Shown: positions 34,869-47,409, numbered from the stretch's first letter. The stretch: 64,000 nt of DNA from a bacterium (GCA_004298675.1 SCRI01000058.1:77081-141080), one strand, 5' to 3'. Numbers and translations: made by a program. Notes: generated from the sequence alone by a model not told the origin.

Positions 34869-37057
34869 TCGTCACCACCGGTGAAGGCGGCCACCCGCGC
34901 CTCCAGCGCGCCGCTCTCGCGGCTGAGGCGCTCCGTCCAGGAGACGGCCGACGCCGCCGCTTCCTGGGCATCGTGCGCGGCGTTGCGGATGCGTTGGGCG
35001 TGACGCTCGATCGCGGAAAAGACTGCGAGCTGCTCGTGCGTGGCATGGGCCACTTCCTCGGCGACGCCGGTGGCCGTCGTAACGCTCGCGCGCACGTCAC
35101 GACTGAGCGCCACTGTCTCCCGCAGGGCGGAGCTGGCGTCGCGTGCCATGGCGTGGATGCCGGTGGTGGCGCGCTCGATCTCGGCCGTGCGCCGGGCCTG
35201 CTCGGCGGCGATACGCCCGATCTCTCCGGCCCCCGCGAACCCGCGCGCCACGTCCTCCACCAAGCGCTCGATCGCGCCGCCGGCGGCAACCGCGCGCTCG
35301 ACGGCCTCCTTGGCCGCGCCCTCTGCCCCCTGGGTCTGACCGGCGATCGATTCCGTCTCGCGATGCGAGCGCTCCACCTGACGGCCGATCTCGTCGGCGG
35401 CTGTCTGCGACTGCGCGGTGAGGCGCTGCAACTCTTCGGCGATCACGAAGAAGCCGCGGCCGTGAACGCCGGCTCGCGCGGCTTCGATCGCCGCGTTGAG
35501 CGCCAGCAGTTTGGAGCGATCGGCCAAGTCTCGCATCTGCTCCACTTGCGTGTTGATGATGCGCCCCTCGGTTACGGAGAGTCCTCGCAGACGCTCCACG
35601 GCGTCCAACAGCAAGCCGCCCATGTTCCGCATCTCGTTGACCAGCGTGTCCGTGGCGGTGCGGGCGTCCGCCGCCAGCGCCTCCACGCTGCCGGCGCGCG
35701 ATCCCACGGCCAGCGCGTGCTGCGCCACGCGCTCCGCGTCGGCGGCCAAGGCGCGCCCGGCCGCGTCGGCGCTTTCCACGGCCGCGGTCAGCGTGGCCAG
35801 CGTGGCTTCGTTTCCGTCGACCCGTTCCACCAGTTCGTCAAGCCTGCGTAAGCCCGAGCGCGAGGCGTCCTCCAAGTCGACGGCGCGCACGCTGATCTGG
35901 CGCGTCGTCACGGCCAGCTCCGCCAGTCCGGTGGCGATGCCTTCGGCGGCGTCGGCCTGCGCCTCGGTGTGCGTGCGTACGGTGCGGCCGGCTTCGAGAT
36001 TGAAGCGCACGTTGTCCGCAATGGCGCGTGAGGCTGAGCCGATGCCCGCGATCAGCGAGCGCAGCGCCGCAGCCAAGACGTTGAAGCCGGTGGCGAGATC
36101 GTTCAACTCTTCTTCGTGCAAGTCCGCGGCCTCGACCGAACCTTCCAGATGTCCCAGTGCCAGCTCGCGGGCTGCCGCGGCTACGCGGCGCACGGGAGAG
36201 GCCATGCGCCGCGCCACCAGCCACGCGGCGGCGCAGGCCAGAATGAAGACCACGAGCGCGATCGAGAGCATCTCGATGGCCAAAGCGCGGACTGGAGCAT
36301 AGGCGGCGCGTGCGTCCGTTGCGGCGACCACGCTCAATCCCACGTCAAGCGGGCCAGGCTGCTGAGCCGCGCGCGCAGTCACCAGCGGCGTCCGCGCCGT
36401 AAACTCCGGGCCGCCGGCGTTGATCTGAGAGAGCAGCGGAGCGCCGTCGCGCACCAGAAAGAGGGCGCTGCGGGGATCGAGGGCGACGTCGTGGATCAAG
36501 CGTCCCAGCTCTTCCGTCTGCAGGCGTCCCACCAGTACTCCGGCGGGCCGGCCGCCGTCGTCCACGATCGGCGCGTAGACCACCAGGGTCGGGCGGGCCT
36601 GATCGGGGAAGCGCTGAAAGCCCGCCAGGCCCGCCTGCGTCGCGTGCTCCGCCGCGCGCAGCCAGGGGGCGGTGGGGTCGACCTGCAGCGACCCGGTGCC
36701 CACCAGCAGCCGGCCGGAGGCATCGAAGATCGTGAGATCGATGTAGCGCGTGTCGCCGAAGGCGAAGTCATAGTTGTAGAGCACCTGCGCGCGTTGCCGC
36801 TGGTTGAGCCCGGACTTCTTCAACTGCAGGAAGACCATCGAGCTGAGTTCGTCGACGCGGGCACGCAGGTAGTCTTCGACGGTGACGAGCGTCTGGACGC
36901 TGGTTGCGCCGGTGCGTCCGGCGATTTGTCGACGCAACGCGTCGCGCGCGGTGACGTATCCGGCAATCGTGGTGATCGCGAGGGCGGTCAGCAGCACCGC
37001 GGCTACCGCGACGATGAGCGATCGGGCGAGGGTGGGGCGGCGAAGTCGTGCGAGCAT
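34688..37057 (-). CDS. methyl-accepting chemotaxis protein
   Basis: A 789-residue chemoreceptor. TM1 is at residues ~13-35, followed by a ~230-residue periplasmic sensor (Cache-like, with DYLRARVDELSSM and VYAPIVDDGGRPAGVLVGRL). TM2 (MLSIALVVFILACAAAWLVARR) and a HAMP domain follow. The signalling hairpin [33 protein letters not shown] is mostly canonical. The recognisable domain ends near residue 725; the last ~60 residues are Arg/Ser-rich and run antisense through the VOC gene. No Che kinase or adaptor is in the window. Confidence 0.92.
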   Translation of the reverse strand: MLARLRRPTLARSLIVAVAAVLLTALAITTIAGYVTARDALRRQIAGRTGATSVQTLVTVEDYLRARVDELSSMVFLQLKKSGLNQRQRAQVLYNYDFAFGDTRYIDLTIFDASGRLLVGTGSLQVDPTAPWLRAAEHATQAGLAGFQRFPDQARPTLVVYAPIVDDGGRPAGVLVGRLQTEELGRLIHDVALDPRSALFLVRDGAPLLSQINAGGPEFTARTPLVTARAAQQPGPLDVGLSVVAATDARAAYAPVRALAIEMLSIALVVFILACAAAWLVARRMASPVRRVAAAARELALGHLEGSVEAADLHEEELNDLATGFNVLAAALRSLIAGIGSASRAIADNVRFNLEAGRTVRTHTEAQADAAEGIATGLAELAVTTRQISVRAVDLEDASRSGLRRLDELVERVDGNEATLATLTAAVESADAAGRALAADAERVAQHALAVGSRAGSVEALAADARTATDTLVNEMRNMGGLLLDAVERLRGLSVTEGRIINTQVEQMRDLADRSKLLALNAAIEAARAGVHGRGFFVIAEELQRLTAQSQTAADEIGRQVERSHRETESIAGQTQGAEGAAKEAVERAVAAGGAIERLVEDVARGFAGAGEIGRIAAEQARRTAEIERATTGIHAMARDASSALRETVALSRDVRASVTTATGVAEEVAHATHEQLAVFSAIERHAQRIRNAAHDAQEAAASAVSWTERLSRESGALEARVAAFTGGDDQRGLGSSNSTGIPLGSSTNAIQRVPPGDFLGALRIFTPASRKRSQSARRSPSTSSAKCS

Positions 37058-37155
37058 TACCGCTCTACCCTAGGGTGGCGACCTTAATGCAGGCTTATGA
37101 AGAGGTGATGATGCGGCAGGCGTGATGACTCGCGCCGCGAATCGACGCAGGCGGT

Positions 37156-39711
<2,556 letters not shown>

Positions 39712-39787
39712 GACGCGGCGCCTCCGCAGACGGAGGCGGCTGCGGCGCTACGCCCCCTTTGCGATCCTCTGTCTGATCGCGGCGATC

Positions 39788-41269
39788 GTGCTGGCGGTGC
39801 CGGTTGGCTTCGTGCTACGTCACGCCGGCGGACCCCATGCCGTCAAAGTCGTGCCGGTGGCGCCGGCGGTAGCGCTCGCGCCGTACGTGCGCCTGGAGCC
39901 CCACGGTCCGCGCTGGTCGCCCGCGGCGCTGGCGCGCGCGCATGCCGCCATCGCGGCACTGGCCAATGCGGACGGCATGCCGGCCAAGAGCGGTATCGTG
40001 GTCATGTCGCCGCGCGGACAGGTGTTGTACGAACGTAACGCTGCGAAGCTCCTGGTCCCGGCGTCGACGATGAAGCTCTTGGTGGGCAGCGCGGCCTTCT
40101 TTGGATTGGGAGGCGCCTACCGTCTGCACACGCGCCTGCTTGCGGCCGCTCCGCCGGACGCCGCGGGCGTCGTCCATGGCGATGTGGTGTTAGCCGGCTC
40201 AGGTGATCCGCTGCTTTCCAGTGCCGATCTCGAAGCCGCCGTCTCGACCTTGAAGAAGGCGGGCGTGCGCCGGGTGGACGGCGCGCTCGTCGTCGACGCC
40301 ACCGCGTTCTCCGGTCCCGAGCAGAATCGCACCTGGCTGCCGAGTGACCTCGAGTACGACTACGCGGCGGGGGCTAGCGCGGTTGCGCTGGACCAAGGCG
40401 TGGTACAGATCGACGTCACCCCCACCTCTCCCGGCGCGCCCGCGAGGATTGCGCTGGAGCCGGCCAATGACGCCGTGCATACCACGGGCACGGCGCTGAC
40501 GACCGCTGGGACGATGTCGCTCTCCATCGAGCGGGCCGCGGACGGCCGCGGTTTGGTGTTTTCAGGCGGTATCCCAGCCGGGCCCAGGCAGCGCTTCTGG
40601 CGCACGGTCGTCGGCGAGCCGGCGTTCGTGGGCGACGCGTTTGCGCGGATGCTGCGCGCCGGCGGCATCCAGGTCGGGGGCGTGCGGGTTGCGGCGCACC
40701 CGGCGCAAGCGCAGGCGGTGCTGTGGGACCACCCCTCGCAGAGCATCGAGGCACTGGTGCGCGGGATGTTCTTCGATTCGAATAATCACACCGCCGAGCA
40801 GTTGCTGCGGGTGATCGGGCGAGACGTGCCGGCGGGAGCGAACCTGGAGCCGGGAAGCCTGCTGGCCGGTGCCGCGCGCGAGCGGCGCCTGTTCGCAGAC
40901 GCCGGCGTGGAGCTGGGGGCGACCCACGTTGCCGACGGCAGCGGCCTCTCGCCGCAGGATCGCATCACGGCCAGCGCGCTGGCGCGCGTCTTGGCGCTCG
41001 ATCTCTCCTCGCGCGGCGGTCCACAATTTCTCGAAGAGCTGCCGCGCGCCGGCATCGAGGGGACGGTACACGTGCGCTCGCTCGACGAGGCATCCGGCCT
41101 GGTGCGCGCCAAAGACGGGTACGAAGATGGGGCAAGCAGCCTCGCCGGATACGTGCAGACACGCCACCACGGCGTGGTAGCCTTCGCTTTCATTGCCGAC
41201 GATTGGGACTCGCTCGACCGCGTCTGGCAGCTGGAGGATGAAATCTTGGACCGCGTGAGCATGTTATGA
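39788..41269 (+). CDS. dacB: D-alanyl-D-alanine carboxypeptidase/endopeptidase (PBP4, S13 family)
   Basis: About 493 residues from the first standard start codon. The S13 peptidase motifs are SxxK at Ser93-Lys96 (PASTMK), SxN in FDSNNHTAEQLL, and a third motif that reads KDG instead of KTG (RAKDGYEDGASSLAGYV). It trims or cleaves peptidoglycan peptides in the periplasm. The frame is open upstream to about 39710 and encodes an Arg-rich stretch plus a full membrane helix (RRYAPFAILCLIAAIVLAVPV). The true N-terminus is therefore probably upstream but lacks ATG/GTG/TTG. Its stop overlaps manA (ATGA). Confidence 0.88.
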   Translation: MLAVPVGFVLRHAGGPHAVKVVPVAPAVALAPYVRLEPHGPRWSPAALARAHAAIAALANADGMPAKSGIVVMSPRGQVLYERNAAKLLVPASTMKLLVGSAAFFGLGGAYRLHTRLLAAAPPDAAGVVHGDVVLAGSGDPLLSSADLEAAVSTLKKAGVRRVDGALVVDATAFSGPEQNRTWLPSDLEYDYAAGASAVALDQGVVQIDVTPTSPGAPARIALEPANDAVHTTGTALTTAGTMSLSIERAADGRGLVFSGGIPAGPRQRFWRTVVGEPAFVGDAFARMLRAGGIQVGGVRVAAHPAQAQAVLWDHPSQSIEALVRGMFFDSNNHTAEQLLRVIGRDVPAGANLEPGSLLAGAARERRLFADAGVELGATHVADGSGLSPQDRITASALARVLALDLSSRGGPQFLEELPRAGIEGTVHVRSLDEASGLVRAKDGYEDGASSLAGYVQTRHHGVVAFAFIADDWDSLDRVWQLEDEILDRVSML

Positions 41270-42339
41270 CGCAACTGGAGCCGCTCTATCCGCTGCTGCT
41301 GACGCCACGGCTCGCACCCGCCATTTGGGGCGGGCACGCGCTGGTGGAGCAGTTCGGCAAAGCCGGCTCCGTGCGCGAGGCGCTGGGCGAGTCATGGGAG
41401 TGCTGGGACGAAAACGCCGTTGCCAACGGTCCGCTGGCGGGGCGCACGCTGGCACAATTGCGTGAGGACTACGGTGCGGCGCTCGTCGGCGCGCTGGACC
41501 CCAAGCGCGTCTTTCCGATCCTCACCAAGATCATCGACGCACGCGACAATCTCTCGGTGCAGGTGCATCCCGACGATGCCTACGCGCGACGCGTCGAGCA
41601 TCAAGAAAACGGCAAGACGGAGTGTTGGTACATCCTGGAGGCCGCTGAAGGGGCGGCGCTCTATCTGGGCTGGGAGCGCGCCACCGATCGCGCGGAGTAC
41701 GAGCGGCGCGTCGCCGACGGTACCCTGGGGGCGTTACTGCGCCGCGTGCGCGTGCAGGCGGGTGAGGCCTATTACCTGCCCGCGGGAACGCTGCACGCGA
41801 TCGGCGCCGGCATCGTGCTCTTCGAGGCCCAGCAAGCCAGCGATCTCACCTATCGCATCTTCGATTGGAACCGCGTGGGGGTCGACGGACGCCCGCGTGC
41901 CTTGCATGTGGAGAAAGCCGCGGACGTGCTGGACTTTGGGGCCGCGCGCTTCGCGCGCATGGTCCCGTTGCCTTACGAGCTCGACGGATTGCAGCGTACC
42001 GCGTTGATCGCCGATCCGCGCTTCTGGGTCGAGCGTGTCGATGCCGGCGCGCAAGAGGGAGAGATCGATCTGGAGGGGATGCCGCTGATCGTGATGGCGC
42101 TCGGTGAGCCGGTGCGGATCGCCTCTGAAGCCGGCGTGGTTAGCCTGGCGCCGTTCCAGAGCGCACTGCTGCCTGCGGTGCTCGGTAGCGTGCGCATGTG
42201 CGCCGCCTCCTCGCTGCGGGCCGCCTTGCTCGCGGCGGCTCCCCCGGCGGAGCGCGAGGCGCTGCGGCGCAGATTCGCGGCCGCGGGCGTCTCCGCCGAG
42301 CGCAGCGGTGCGTTCCTGGAGCAGTTCGCGCTTGAGTGA
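41266..42339 (+). CDS. manA: mannose-6-phosphate isomerase, class I
   Basis: A 357-residue cupin-type zinc isomerase that interconverts fructose-6-phosphate and mannose-6-phosphate. It shows PAIWGG, the metal segment LSVQVHPDDAYA, GKTECWYIL and the second metal site LPAGTLHAIGAG, all in family order. It overlaps dacB by 4 nt. It probably supplies mannose precursors for glycans such as those handled by the GT39-like protein, which is an inference. Confidence 0.94.
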   Translation: MTQLEPLYPLLLTPRLAPAIWGGHALVEQFGKAGSVREALGESWECWDENAVANGPLAGRTLAQLREDYGAALVGALDPKRVFPILTKIIDARDNLSVQVHPDDAYARRVEHQENGKTECWYILEAAEGAALYLGWERATDRAEYERRVADGTLGALLRRVRVQAGEAYYLPAGTLHAIGAGIVLFEAQQASDLTYRIFDWNRVGVDGRPRALHVEKAADVLDFGAARFARMVPLPYELDGLQRTALIADPRFWVERVDAGAQEGEIDLEGMPLIVMALGEPVRIASEAGVVSLAPFQSALLPAVLGSVRMCAASSLRAALLAAAPPAEREALRRRFAAAGVSAERSGAFLEQFALE

Positions 42340-42343
42340 CGCA

Positions 42344-43747
42344 ATGCTCGAAGACCTGCCGCGCCCGCTGATCGAGCGCCTGTTGGCCGTAGCGCTCGAA
42401 CGCGGCGGCGAGCATGCGGAGCTCTTTCACGAGCAGCGGCTCACGCACGCGTTGCGGCTGCAAGAGGGTCGCATCCACGAGGCCGGCGTCAACGTGACAC
42501 GCGGCGTGGGGATTCGCGTGCGCGTCGGCGACCAGCAGGGTTACGGCTACAGTGACGACCTCTCGGAGGCGTCGCTCGAGCGGGCGGCGCGCGTGGCAGG
42601 CAAGATCGCGCGCTCGGGCTCGGGCGTGCGTGCCGTCTCCGTGAACGAGCGGCCGGTAGCGAGCGTCTACGTCAACGGCGCCTGGGGCGATACCGTCGCG
42701 ATGGCACGCCGCGTCGAGTTGCTGACGCGCGCCGACGCCGCGGCGCGCCGCGCCGATCCGCGCATACGCGCGGTCAACGGCAGCTTAGTGGATGAAGTGC
42801 AGAACGTGCTGATCGCCACCAGCGACGGACTGCTCGTGCGCGATCGCCGTCCGTTGGTCTCCTTGACGGTGCAGGTGGTGACCGAACGCAACGGCGAGCG
42901 CACGCACGGCTACTACGGCGACGGTGGCCGGCGCGGCTTCGAGTTCTACGATCGCGTCACGCCGGAGTCGATCGCGAGCGAGGCAGCGCGTATCGCGCTC
43001 GTCAACCTCGAAGCGGTCGAGGCGCCGGCGGGTGAGATGCCCGTGGTGGTGGGCCCGGGCGGCGGCGGCGTGCTGCTGCATGAAGCGGTCGGCCACGGGT
43101 TGGAGGCCGATTTCAATCGTCAGGGCGTCTCGCTCTACAGCGGGCGTGTCGGCGAGCGTGTGGCGAGCGATCTGGTGACGATCTACGACGACGGCAACTT
43201 GACCGGCGAGCGCGGCAGCATCGCGATGGATGACGAGGGCACGCCCGGCCAGCACAAGGTGCTGGTCGAGCGCGGCATTCTGCGCGGCTACATGCAGGAT
43301 GCGCTCAATGCCGAGCTGATGCACACGCACTCCACCGGCAGCGGGCGCCGTCAGTCTTTCCGCCATCTGCCGCAGCCGCGCATGACCAATACCTATATGC
43401 CCGCAGGGGAGCTCCAGCCCGACGAGGTGATCCGCGGCGTGCAGCGCGGCTTCTACGCCAAGTCGTTCTCGGGCGGCCAAGTCGAAATCTCGAAGGGTGA
43501 CTTCGTCTTCATGGTAGGCGAGGGTTATCTCATCGAAGACGGGCGCCTTACCGCCCCCGTCAAAGGGGCTACGCTGATCGGTAATGGTCCGCAGATCATG
43601 ACGCGCGTGCGCGCCGTCGGCTCGGACCTGAAGCTGGCGAGCGGCTCGTATACCTGCGGCAAGGGCGGGCAGCTCGTGCCGGTCGGCGTGGGTCTGCCCA
43701 CGCTCTTGATCGCGTCGATGACGGTGGGAGGGTCCCGTGTCCGCTGA
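42344..43747 (+). CDS. tldD: TldD metalloprotease subunit
   Basis: A 467-residue peptidase U62 subunit. The HExxxH zinc site is at residues 246-251 (LLHEAVGHGLEAD). Further signatures are RGSIAMDDEGTPGQ, SFRHLPQPRMTNTYMPAG and the closing GKGGQLVPVGVGLPTLLI. TldD pairs with TldE to cut unstructured peptides, for example in microcin B17 and PQQ-type maturation and CcdA antitoxin turnover in E. coli. The ATG at 42344 is preferred; an in-frame TTG is at 42332. It overlaps tldE by 11 nt. Confidence 0.94.
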   Translation: MLEDLPRPLIERLLAVALERGGEHAELFHEQRLTHALRLQEGRIHEAGVNVTRGVGIRVRVGDQQGYGYSDDLSEASLERAARVAGKIARSGSGVRAVSVNERPVASVYVNGAWGDTVAMARRVELLTRADAAARRADPRIRAVNGSLVDEVQNVLIATSDGLLVRDRRPLVSLTVQVVTERNGERTHGYYGDGGRRGFEFYDRVTPESIASEAARIALVNLEAVEAPAGEMPVVVGPGGGGVLLHEAVGHGLEADFNRQGVSLYSGRVGERVASDLVTIYDDGNLTGERGSIAMDDEGTPGQHKVLVERGILRGYMQDALNAELMHTHSTGSGRRQSFRHLPQPRMTNTYMPAGELQPDEVIRGVQRGFYAKSFSGGQVEISKGDFVFMVGEGYLIEDGRLTAPVKGATLIGNGPQIMTRVRAVGSDLKLASGSYTCGKGGQLVPVGVGLPTLLIASMTVGGSRVR

Positions 43748-45065
43748 GCCGCTGGAGTTGGCGCGTTACGCGGTTGCGCTGGCCGCGAGCGCCGGCGCAC
43801 GCGAGGCGGAGGCGACCGTCGTCGTCTCCGATACGTTCGGTATCGAAGCGCGCGCACAGCAGATCGTGACGTTGCAGCAGAGCGTCGGCCGCTCGCTCGT
43901 GCTGCGTGCCTTCGTCGATGGCCGCAAGGCCACGCTGGCAACGACCGAACTCTCCCGCGCGGGGCTGGCGGAGCTGGTGGCGCGCTGCGTCGAGGCGGCG
44001 CACAGCGTGGAGCCGGATCCGTTGGGCGGGCTGCCGCAACCGCAGCCCGTGCAAAACGGCGATCTGCAGATCTTCGACGGCGACGTGCGCGCGCGCAGCG
44101 AGGAGGAGAAAATCGCGGCCGCGCTGACGATGGAGCGAGAGCTGCGCGCATACGATGCGCGCATCGACAACTCCAACGGATCGCGCGTGGCGGACGCGGT
44201 GAACGAAGTGGCTCTGGTGAACTCGTTGGGGTTTGAGGGCAGCTACCGCTCGAGTTCCGTCAGCTTTTCCGCCAGCCCCGTAGCAAACGACGGCTCGGAG
44301 AAGCGTACCGCTCACTTCGGTGCCAGCCGTCACGGCTACGGCGCCATGCCGGCTGCAAGCGAGATCGCGCGCGTCGCGGCGCGGCGCGCGGTCGAGATGT
44401 GCGGTGCGCGCAAACCGCGCACGACGACGTTGCCGGTGATCTTCGAGCGCGACGTCGCGGCGGTACTGTTGGGGGATCTCTTCGCTGCCTGTAGCGGCGC
44501 CAACGTCGCCATCGAGAACTCGTTCCTCGCCGGACGGATCGGCGAGCGCATCGGAAGCGAGCAGGTCACCATCGTCGACGACGGGCTCCTGCCGGGTGGC
44601 ATGGGCTCCTCACCTTTCGACGCCGAGGGCGTGCCGACGCGTAGGACGACCGTCTTCGAGCGTGGTGTGCTGCGTAGTTTTCTCTTCGACACCTACCATG
44701 CGCGCAAGCTGGGCGCGCAGAGCACGGGCAACGCCGCCGGGGGCACGGTCGGTCCGAATAACTTCTACCTGCTGCCGGGCACGGGCAGCTTGGAGGAGCT
44801 CGTGGCACGCACGCCGCGCGGCATCGTGGTTTACGACATCATCGGTTTCGCGACCGAACACGTGACCGGAACGTGGTCGCGCGGAGCCGCGGGCTTCATG
44901 GTCGAGGATGGGAGGATCGCCTACCCCGTCGACGGTTTCACGATTGCCGGAAACCTGCGCGACATGCTGGCGGCAATCGACGACGTTGCCGCGGATATCA
45001 TCTACGAATCTGCCATCGTCAGCCCGAGCTTTCGCGTGGCGGAGATGACGGTCAGCGGCACGTAA
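43737..45065 (+). CDS. tldE: TldE/PmbA protease partner subunit
   Basis: A 442-residue TldE homologue without the HExxxH motif, as expected because the metal is in TldD. Conserved parts include IDNSNGSRVADAVNEVALVNSLGF, SSPFDAEGVPTRRTTVFERGVL, and GTWSRGAAGFMVEDGRIAYPVDGFTIAGNL. It forms a heterodimer with TldD. It starts with GTG at 43737, inside the end of tldD. Confidence 0.93.
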   Translation: MSAEPLELARYAVALAASAGAREAEATVVVSDTFGIEARAQQIVTLQQSVGRSLVLRAFVDGRKATLATTELSRAGLAELVARCVEAAHSVEPDPLGGLPQPQPVQNGDLQIFDGDVRARSEEEKIAAALTMERELRAYDARIDNSNGSRVADAVNEVALVNSLGFEGSYRSSSVSFSASPVANDGSEKRTAHFGASRHGYGAMPAASEIARVAARRAVEMCGARKPRTTTLPVIFERDVAAVLLGDLFAACSGANVAIENSFLAGRIGERIGSEQVTIVDDGLLPGGMGSSPFDAEGVPTRRTTVFERGVLRSFLFDTYHARKLGAQSTGNAAGGTVGPNNFYLLPGTGSLEELVARTPRGIVVYDIIGFATEHVTGTWSRGAAGFMVEDGRIAYPVDGFTIAGNLRDMLAAIDDVAADIIYESAIVSPSFRVAEMTVSGT

Positions 45066-45088
45066 CAGATTTCTTTCGCGTGGCCGCC

Positions 45089-46597
45089 ATGCCAACGGTT
45101 TCTCCTCCCCGTTCCAGGGAGGAGGAGTCCGGCTTACGAAAACCAGTTGCCATCGTGGGACAGCAACCAGGGATCGGTTTCTCCATCATCATGCGCGTCG
45201 AGATGCCCAACGAACCGGGCGTCTTCGGTGTGGTCGCGTCGCTGATCGGCGAGGCGGGCGGCGTCGTCGGCGCGGTGGACGTGCGTTCGGTCACGCGTCA
45301 GAGTACCGTGCGCGACTTCACGGTGCAGGTCGCCTCCCAGCAGGTGGTCGACGCCGTGCGCGCAGCGGTCTCGCGGCACGCGGGCGTGACCGTCGTGAGC
45401 GTCTCGGACTCGACGTTCCTCGCGCACTTGGGCGGTAAGATCCAAGTGGAACCGAAGATCCCGGTGAAGACGCGCCAGGACCTCTCGATCGTCTACACGC
45501 CGGGCGTCGCGCGCGTTTCGTTGGCCATTGCCGAGGACGAGCAGAAGGCATTCCAGCTGACCATCAAGCGCAATACCGTGGCCGTCGTCACCGATGGCAC
45601 GGCGGTGTTGGGTCTGGGCGATATCGGGCCGCTGGGCGCGTTGCCGGTGATGGAGGGCAAGGCGATGCTCTTCAAGCAGTTCGCCGGCATCGACGCCTTT
45701 CCGATCTGCCTGGATACCAAAAACGTCGACGAGATCGTCGAGACCGTGGTGCGCATCGCACCGGTTTTCGGCGGCGTCAATCTGGAAGACATCAGCGCGC
45801 CCCGCTGCTTCGAGGTTGAACGCCGGCTCATCGAGCGGCTCGACATACCCGTGATGCACGACGATCAGCACGGTACCGCCGTGACGATCCTGGCGGCGCT
45901 GATCAATGCGGCCAAGGTCGTTGGGAAAGCCTTGGGCGATCTGCGCGTGGTCGTGGTGGGCAGCGGTGCCGCCGGTACCGCCGCCATCAAGATGGTGCTG
46001 GCGGCAGGCGCGGCTGACGTCATCGCGGTCGATAAGGCCGGCGCGCTCTGCCGCGGTGCCGACTACGAGAACCCGCATTGGACGTGGCTGGCCGAGCATA
46101 CCAACAAAGAGAATCGCAAGGGGACGCTGCACGACGCGTTGCGCGGCGCCGACGTCTTCATCGGCGTCTCCACGCCGGGCATCCTCAAGGTTGAGGACAT
46201 CAAGGTGATGGCCAAGGATCCCATCGTCTTCGCCATGGCCAATCCCACTCCGGAGATCATGCCCGACGTCGCGGCCCCCCACGTTGCGGTGATGGGTACC
46301 GGACGCTCCGACTTCCCCAACCAGATCAACAACCTGCTGGCGTTCCCCGGTATCTTCCGCGGAGCGCTGGACTGTCGTGCCGCACGCATCAACGAAGAGA
46401 TGAAGCTGGCTGCCGCCCACGCCATCGCCGACGTGGTGGGAGACGAGCGTTCCGCGGACTACGTCATTCCCAGCGTCTTCGACCCCCGCGTGGCGGACGC
46501 GGTCACCAAAGCCGTGGTGGCCGCCGCCGTTGAGTCCGGTGTGGCGCGCCGTGCCTTGGCGGTCGCCGAGCAGGAGGAGCAGACCGCGCTCGTCTGA
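45089..46597 (+). CDS. NAD(P)-dependent malic enzyme with N-terminal ACT domain
   Basis: About 502 residues. Residues ~35-105 are an ACT domain (IIMRVEMPNEPGVFGVVASLIGEAGG), likely binding an amino acid or other effector. The remainder is a prokaryotic short malic enzyme: SIVYTPGVARVSL, TDGTAVLGLGDIGPLGALPVMEGKAMLFK, EDISAPRCFEVE and the cofactor loop VVVGSGAAGTAA. It oxidatively decarboxylates malate to pyruvate. The start is uncertain: the ATG at 45089 lacks a ribosome site, and a GGGAGGAGGAG at ~45117 is followed by no standard start at the right distance; GTG 45155 is another option. Confidence 0.92.
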   Translation: MPTVSPPRSREEESGLRKPVAIVGQQPGIGFSIIMRVEMPNEPGVFGVVASLIGEAGGVVGAVDVRSVTRQSTVRDFTVQVASQQVVDAVRAAVSRHAGVTVVSVSDSTFLAHLGGKIQVEPKIPVKTRQDLSIVYTPGVARVSLAIAEDEQKAFQLTIKRNTVAVVTDGTAVLGLGDIGPLGALPVMEGKAMLFKQFAGIDAFPICLDTKNVDEIVETVVRIAPVFGGVNLEDISAPRCFEVERRLIERLDIPVMHDDQHGTAVTILAALINAAKVVGKALGDLRVVVVGSGAAGTAAIKMVLAAGAADVIAVDKAGALCRGADYENPHWTWLAEHTNKENRKGTLHDALRGADVFIGVSTPGILKVEDIKVMAKDPIVFAMANPTPEIMPDVAAPHVAVMGTGRSDFPNQINNLLAFPGIFRGALDCRAARINEEMKLAAAHAIADVVGDERSADYVIPSVFDPRVADAVTKAVVAAAVESGVARRALAVAEQEEQTALV

Positions 46598-46707
46598 GGC
46601 GAGGCCTCCGCCGAACGCAAGCGATCTGTATCACACACAAGGGATAGGCTGGCTGCTTTACGGAATCTTGAGGAAATCCGTCGCGCCGACCGATAATCAG
46701 GAGTGTC

Positions 46708-47409
46708 ATGGCAGCCCGTGTGTTGATCATCGAGGACGATCCAGATGTCGGCTCACTAGAGGAGACCCTCCTGCGCCAGGCCGAGTATGACACGCGCTGG
46801 GTCCTCACGGGGGAGGCTGGGCTGACGACCGCCTCGGCTTTCCGCCCCGACGTCGTGGTCCTGGATGTGGGGCTTCCCGACCGCAGCGGCTTAGAGGTCT
46901 GTGCCAAATTGGCGGAGAGTCTCGATGCCTTCATCCTCATGGTGAGCGGCCACACCCGCGAGGAGGACAAGCTCAAGGGCCTGGGACTGGGGGCGGACGA
47001 CTACATCACCAAGCCCTTCTCGGGCGGTGAGTTCGTCGCGCGCGTGGGCGCCTTTCTCCGGCGCCGCGAGCGCTACCGGGCCCACTCCACGGTGATGTCG
47101 CTGGCTTGCGGCGACGCCCTTCTCGATCGCAATCGCCAGGCGCTCGGGCGCAACGGCGCCATCTCCGTGCTGACGGCGCTCGAGTTCAAGCTGCTCTGGT
47201 TCCTCGCGGAGAGCGAGGGGCGTCTGTTGACGCGCGCGCAGATCCTGGAGCACGTCTGGGACGACGTCTCGGGCGTGCCGACGCGCGTGGTGGACGTGCA
47301 CGTGGCGGCGCTGCGTAAGAAGATCGCCGAGGTCGGAGCGGCGCTGCAGATCAACAGCGTGCGGGGCATCGGCTACCGGCTCGACGCCGTCGTAGCCGTC
47401 GAGCCCTAA
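46708..47409 (+). CDS. OmpR/PhoB-family response regulator
   Basis: A 233-residue regulator. The receiver has acidic residues at 10-12, phospho-acceptor Asp53 (VVVLDVGLPD) and ITKPFSGGE. The C-terminal OmpR winged helix runs from LTALEFKLLWFLAE through VVDVHVAALRKKI to the closing NSVRGIGYRLD. No kinase is adjacent. It lies 56 nt before the MocR gene and could control that operon. Confidence 0.94.
   Translation: MAARVLIIEDDPDVGSLEETLLRQAEYDTRWVLTGEAGLTTASAFRPDVVVLDVGLPDRSGLEVCAKLAESLDAFILMVSGHTREEDKLKGLGLGADDYITKPFSGGEFVARVGAFLRRRERYRAHSTVMSLACGDALLDRNRQALGRNGAISVLTALEFKLLWFLAESEGRLLTRAQILEHVWDDVSGVPTRVVDVHVAALRKKIAEVGAALQINSVRGIGYRLDAVVAVEP

Noticed and set aside
34622-35851. 409-codon plus-strand open frame antisense to the chemoreceptor
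   Set aside because: The chemoreceptor signalling domain on the other strand is unmistakable, and the plus-strand product is Arg/Gly-rich with no family pattern.
45134-46420. 428-codon minus-strand open frame opposite the malic enzyme
   Set aside because: The His/Asp/Arg-rich product mirrors codon bias of the malic enzyme gene; no start signals.
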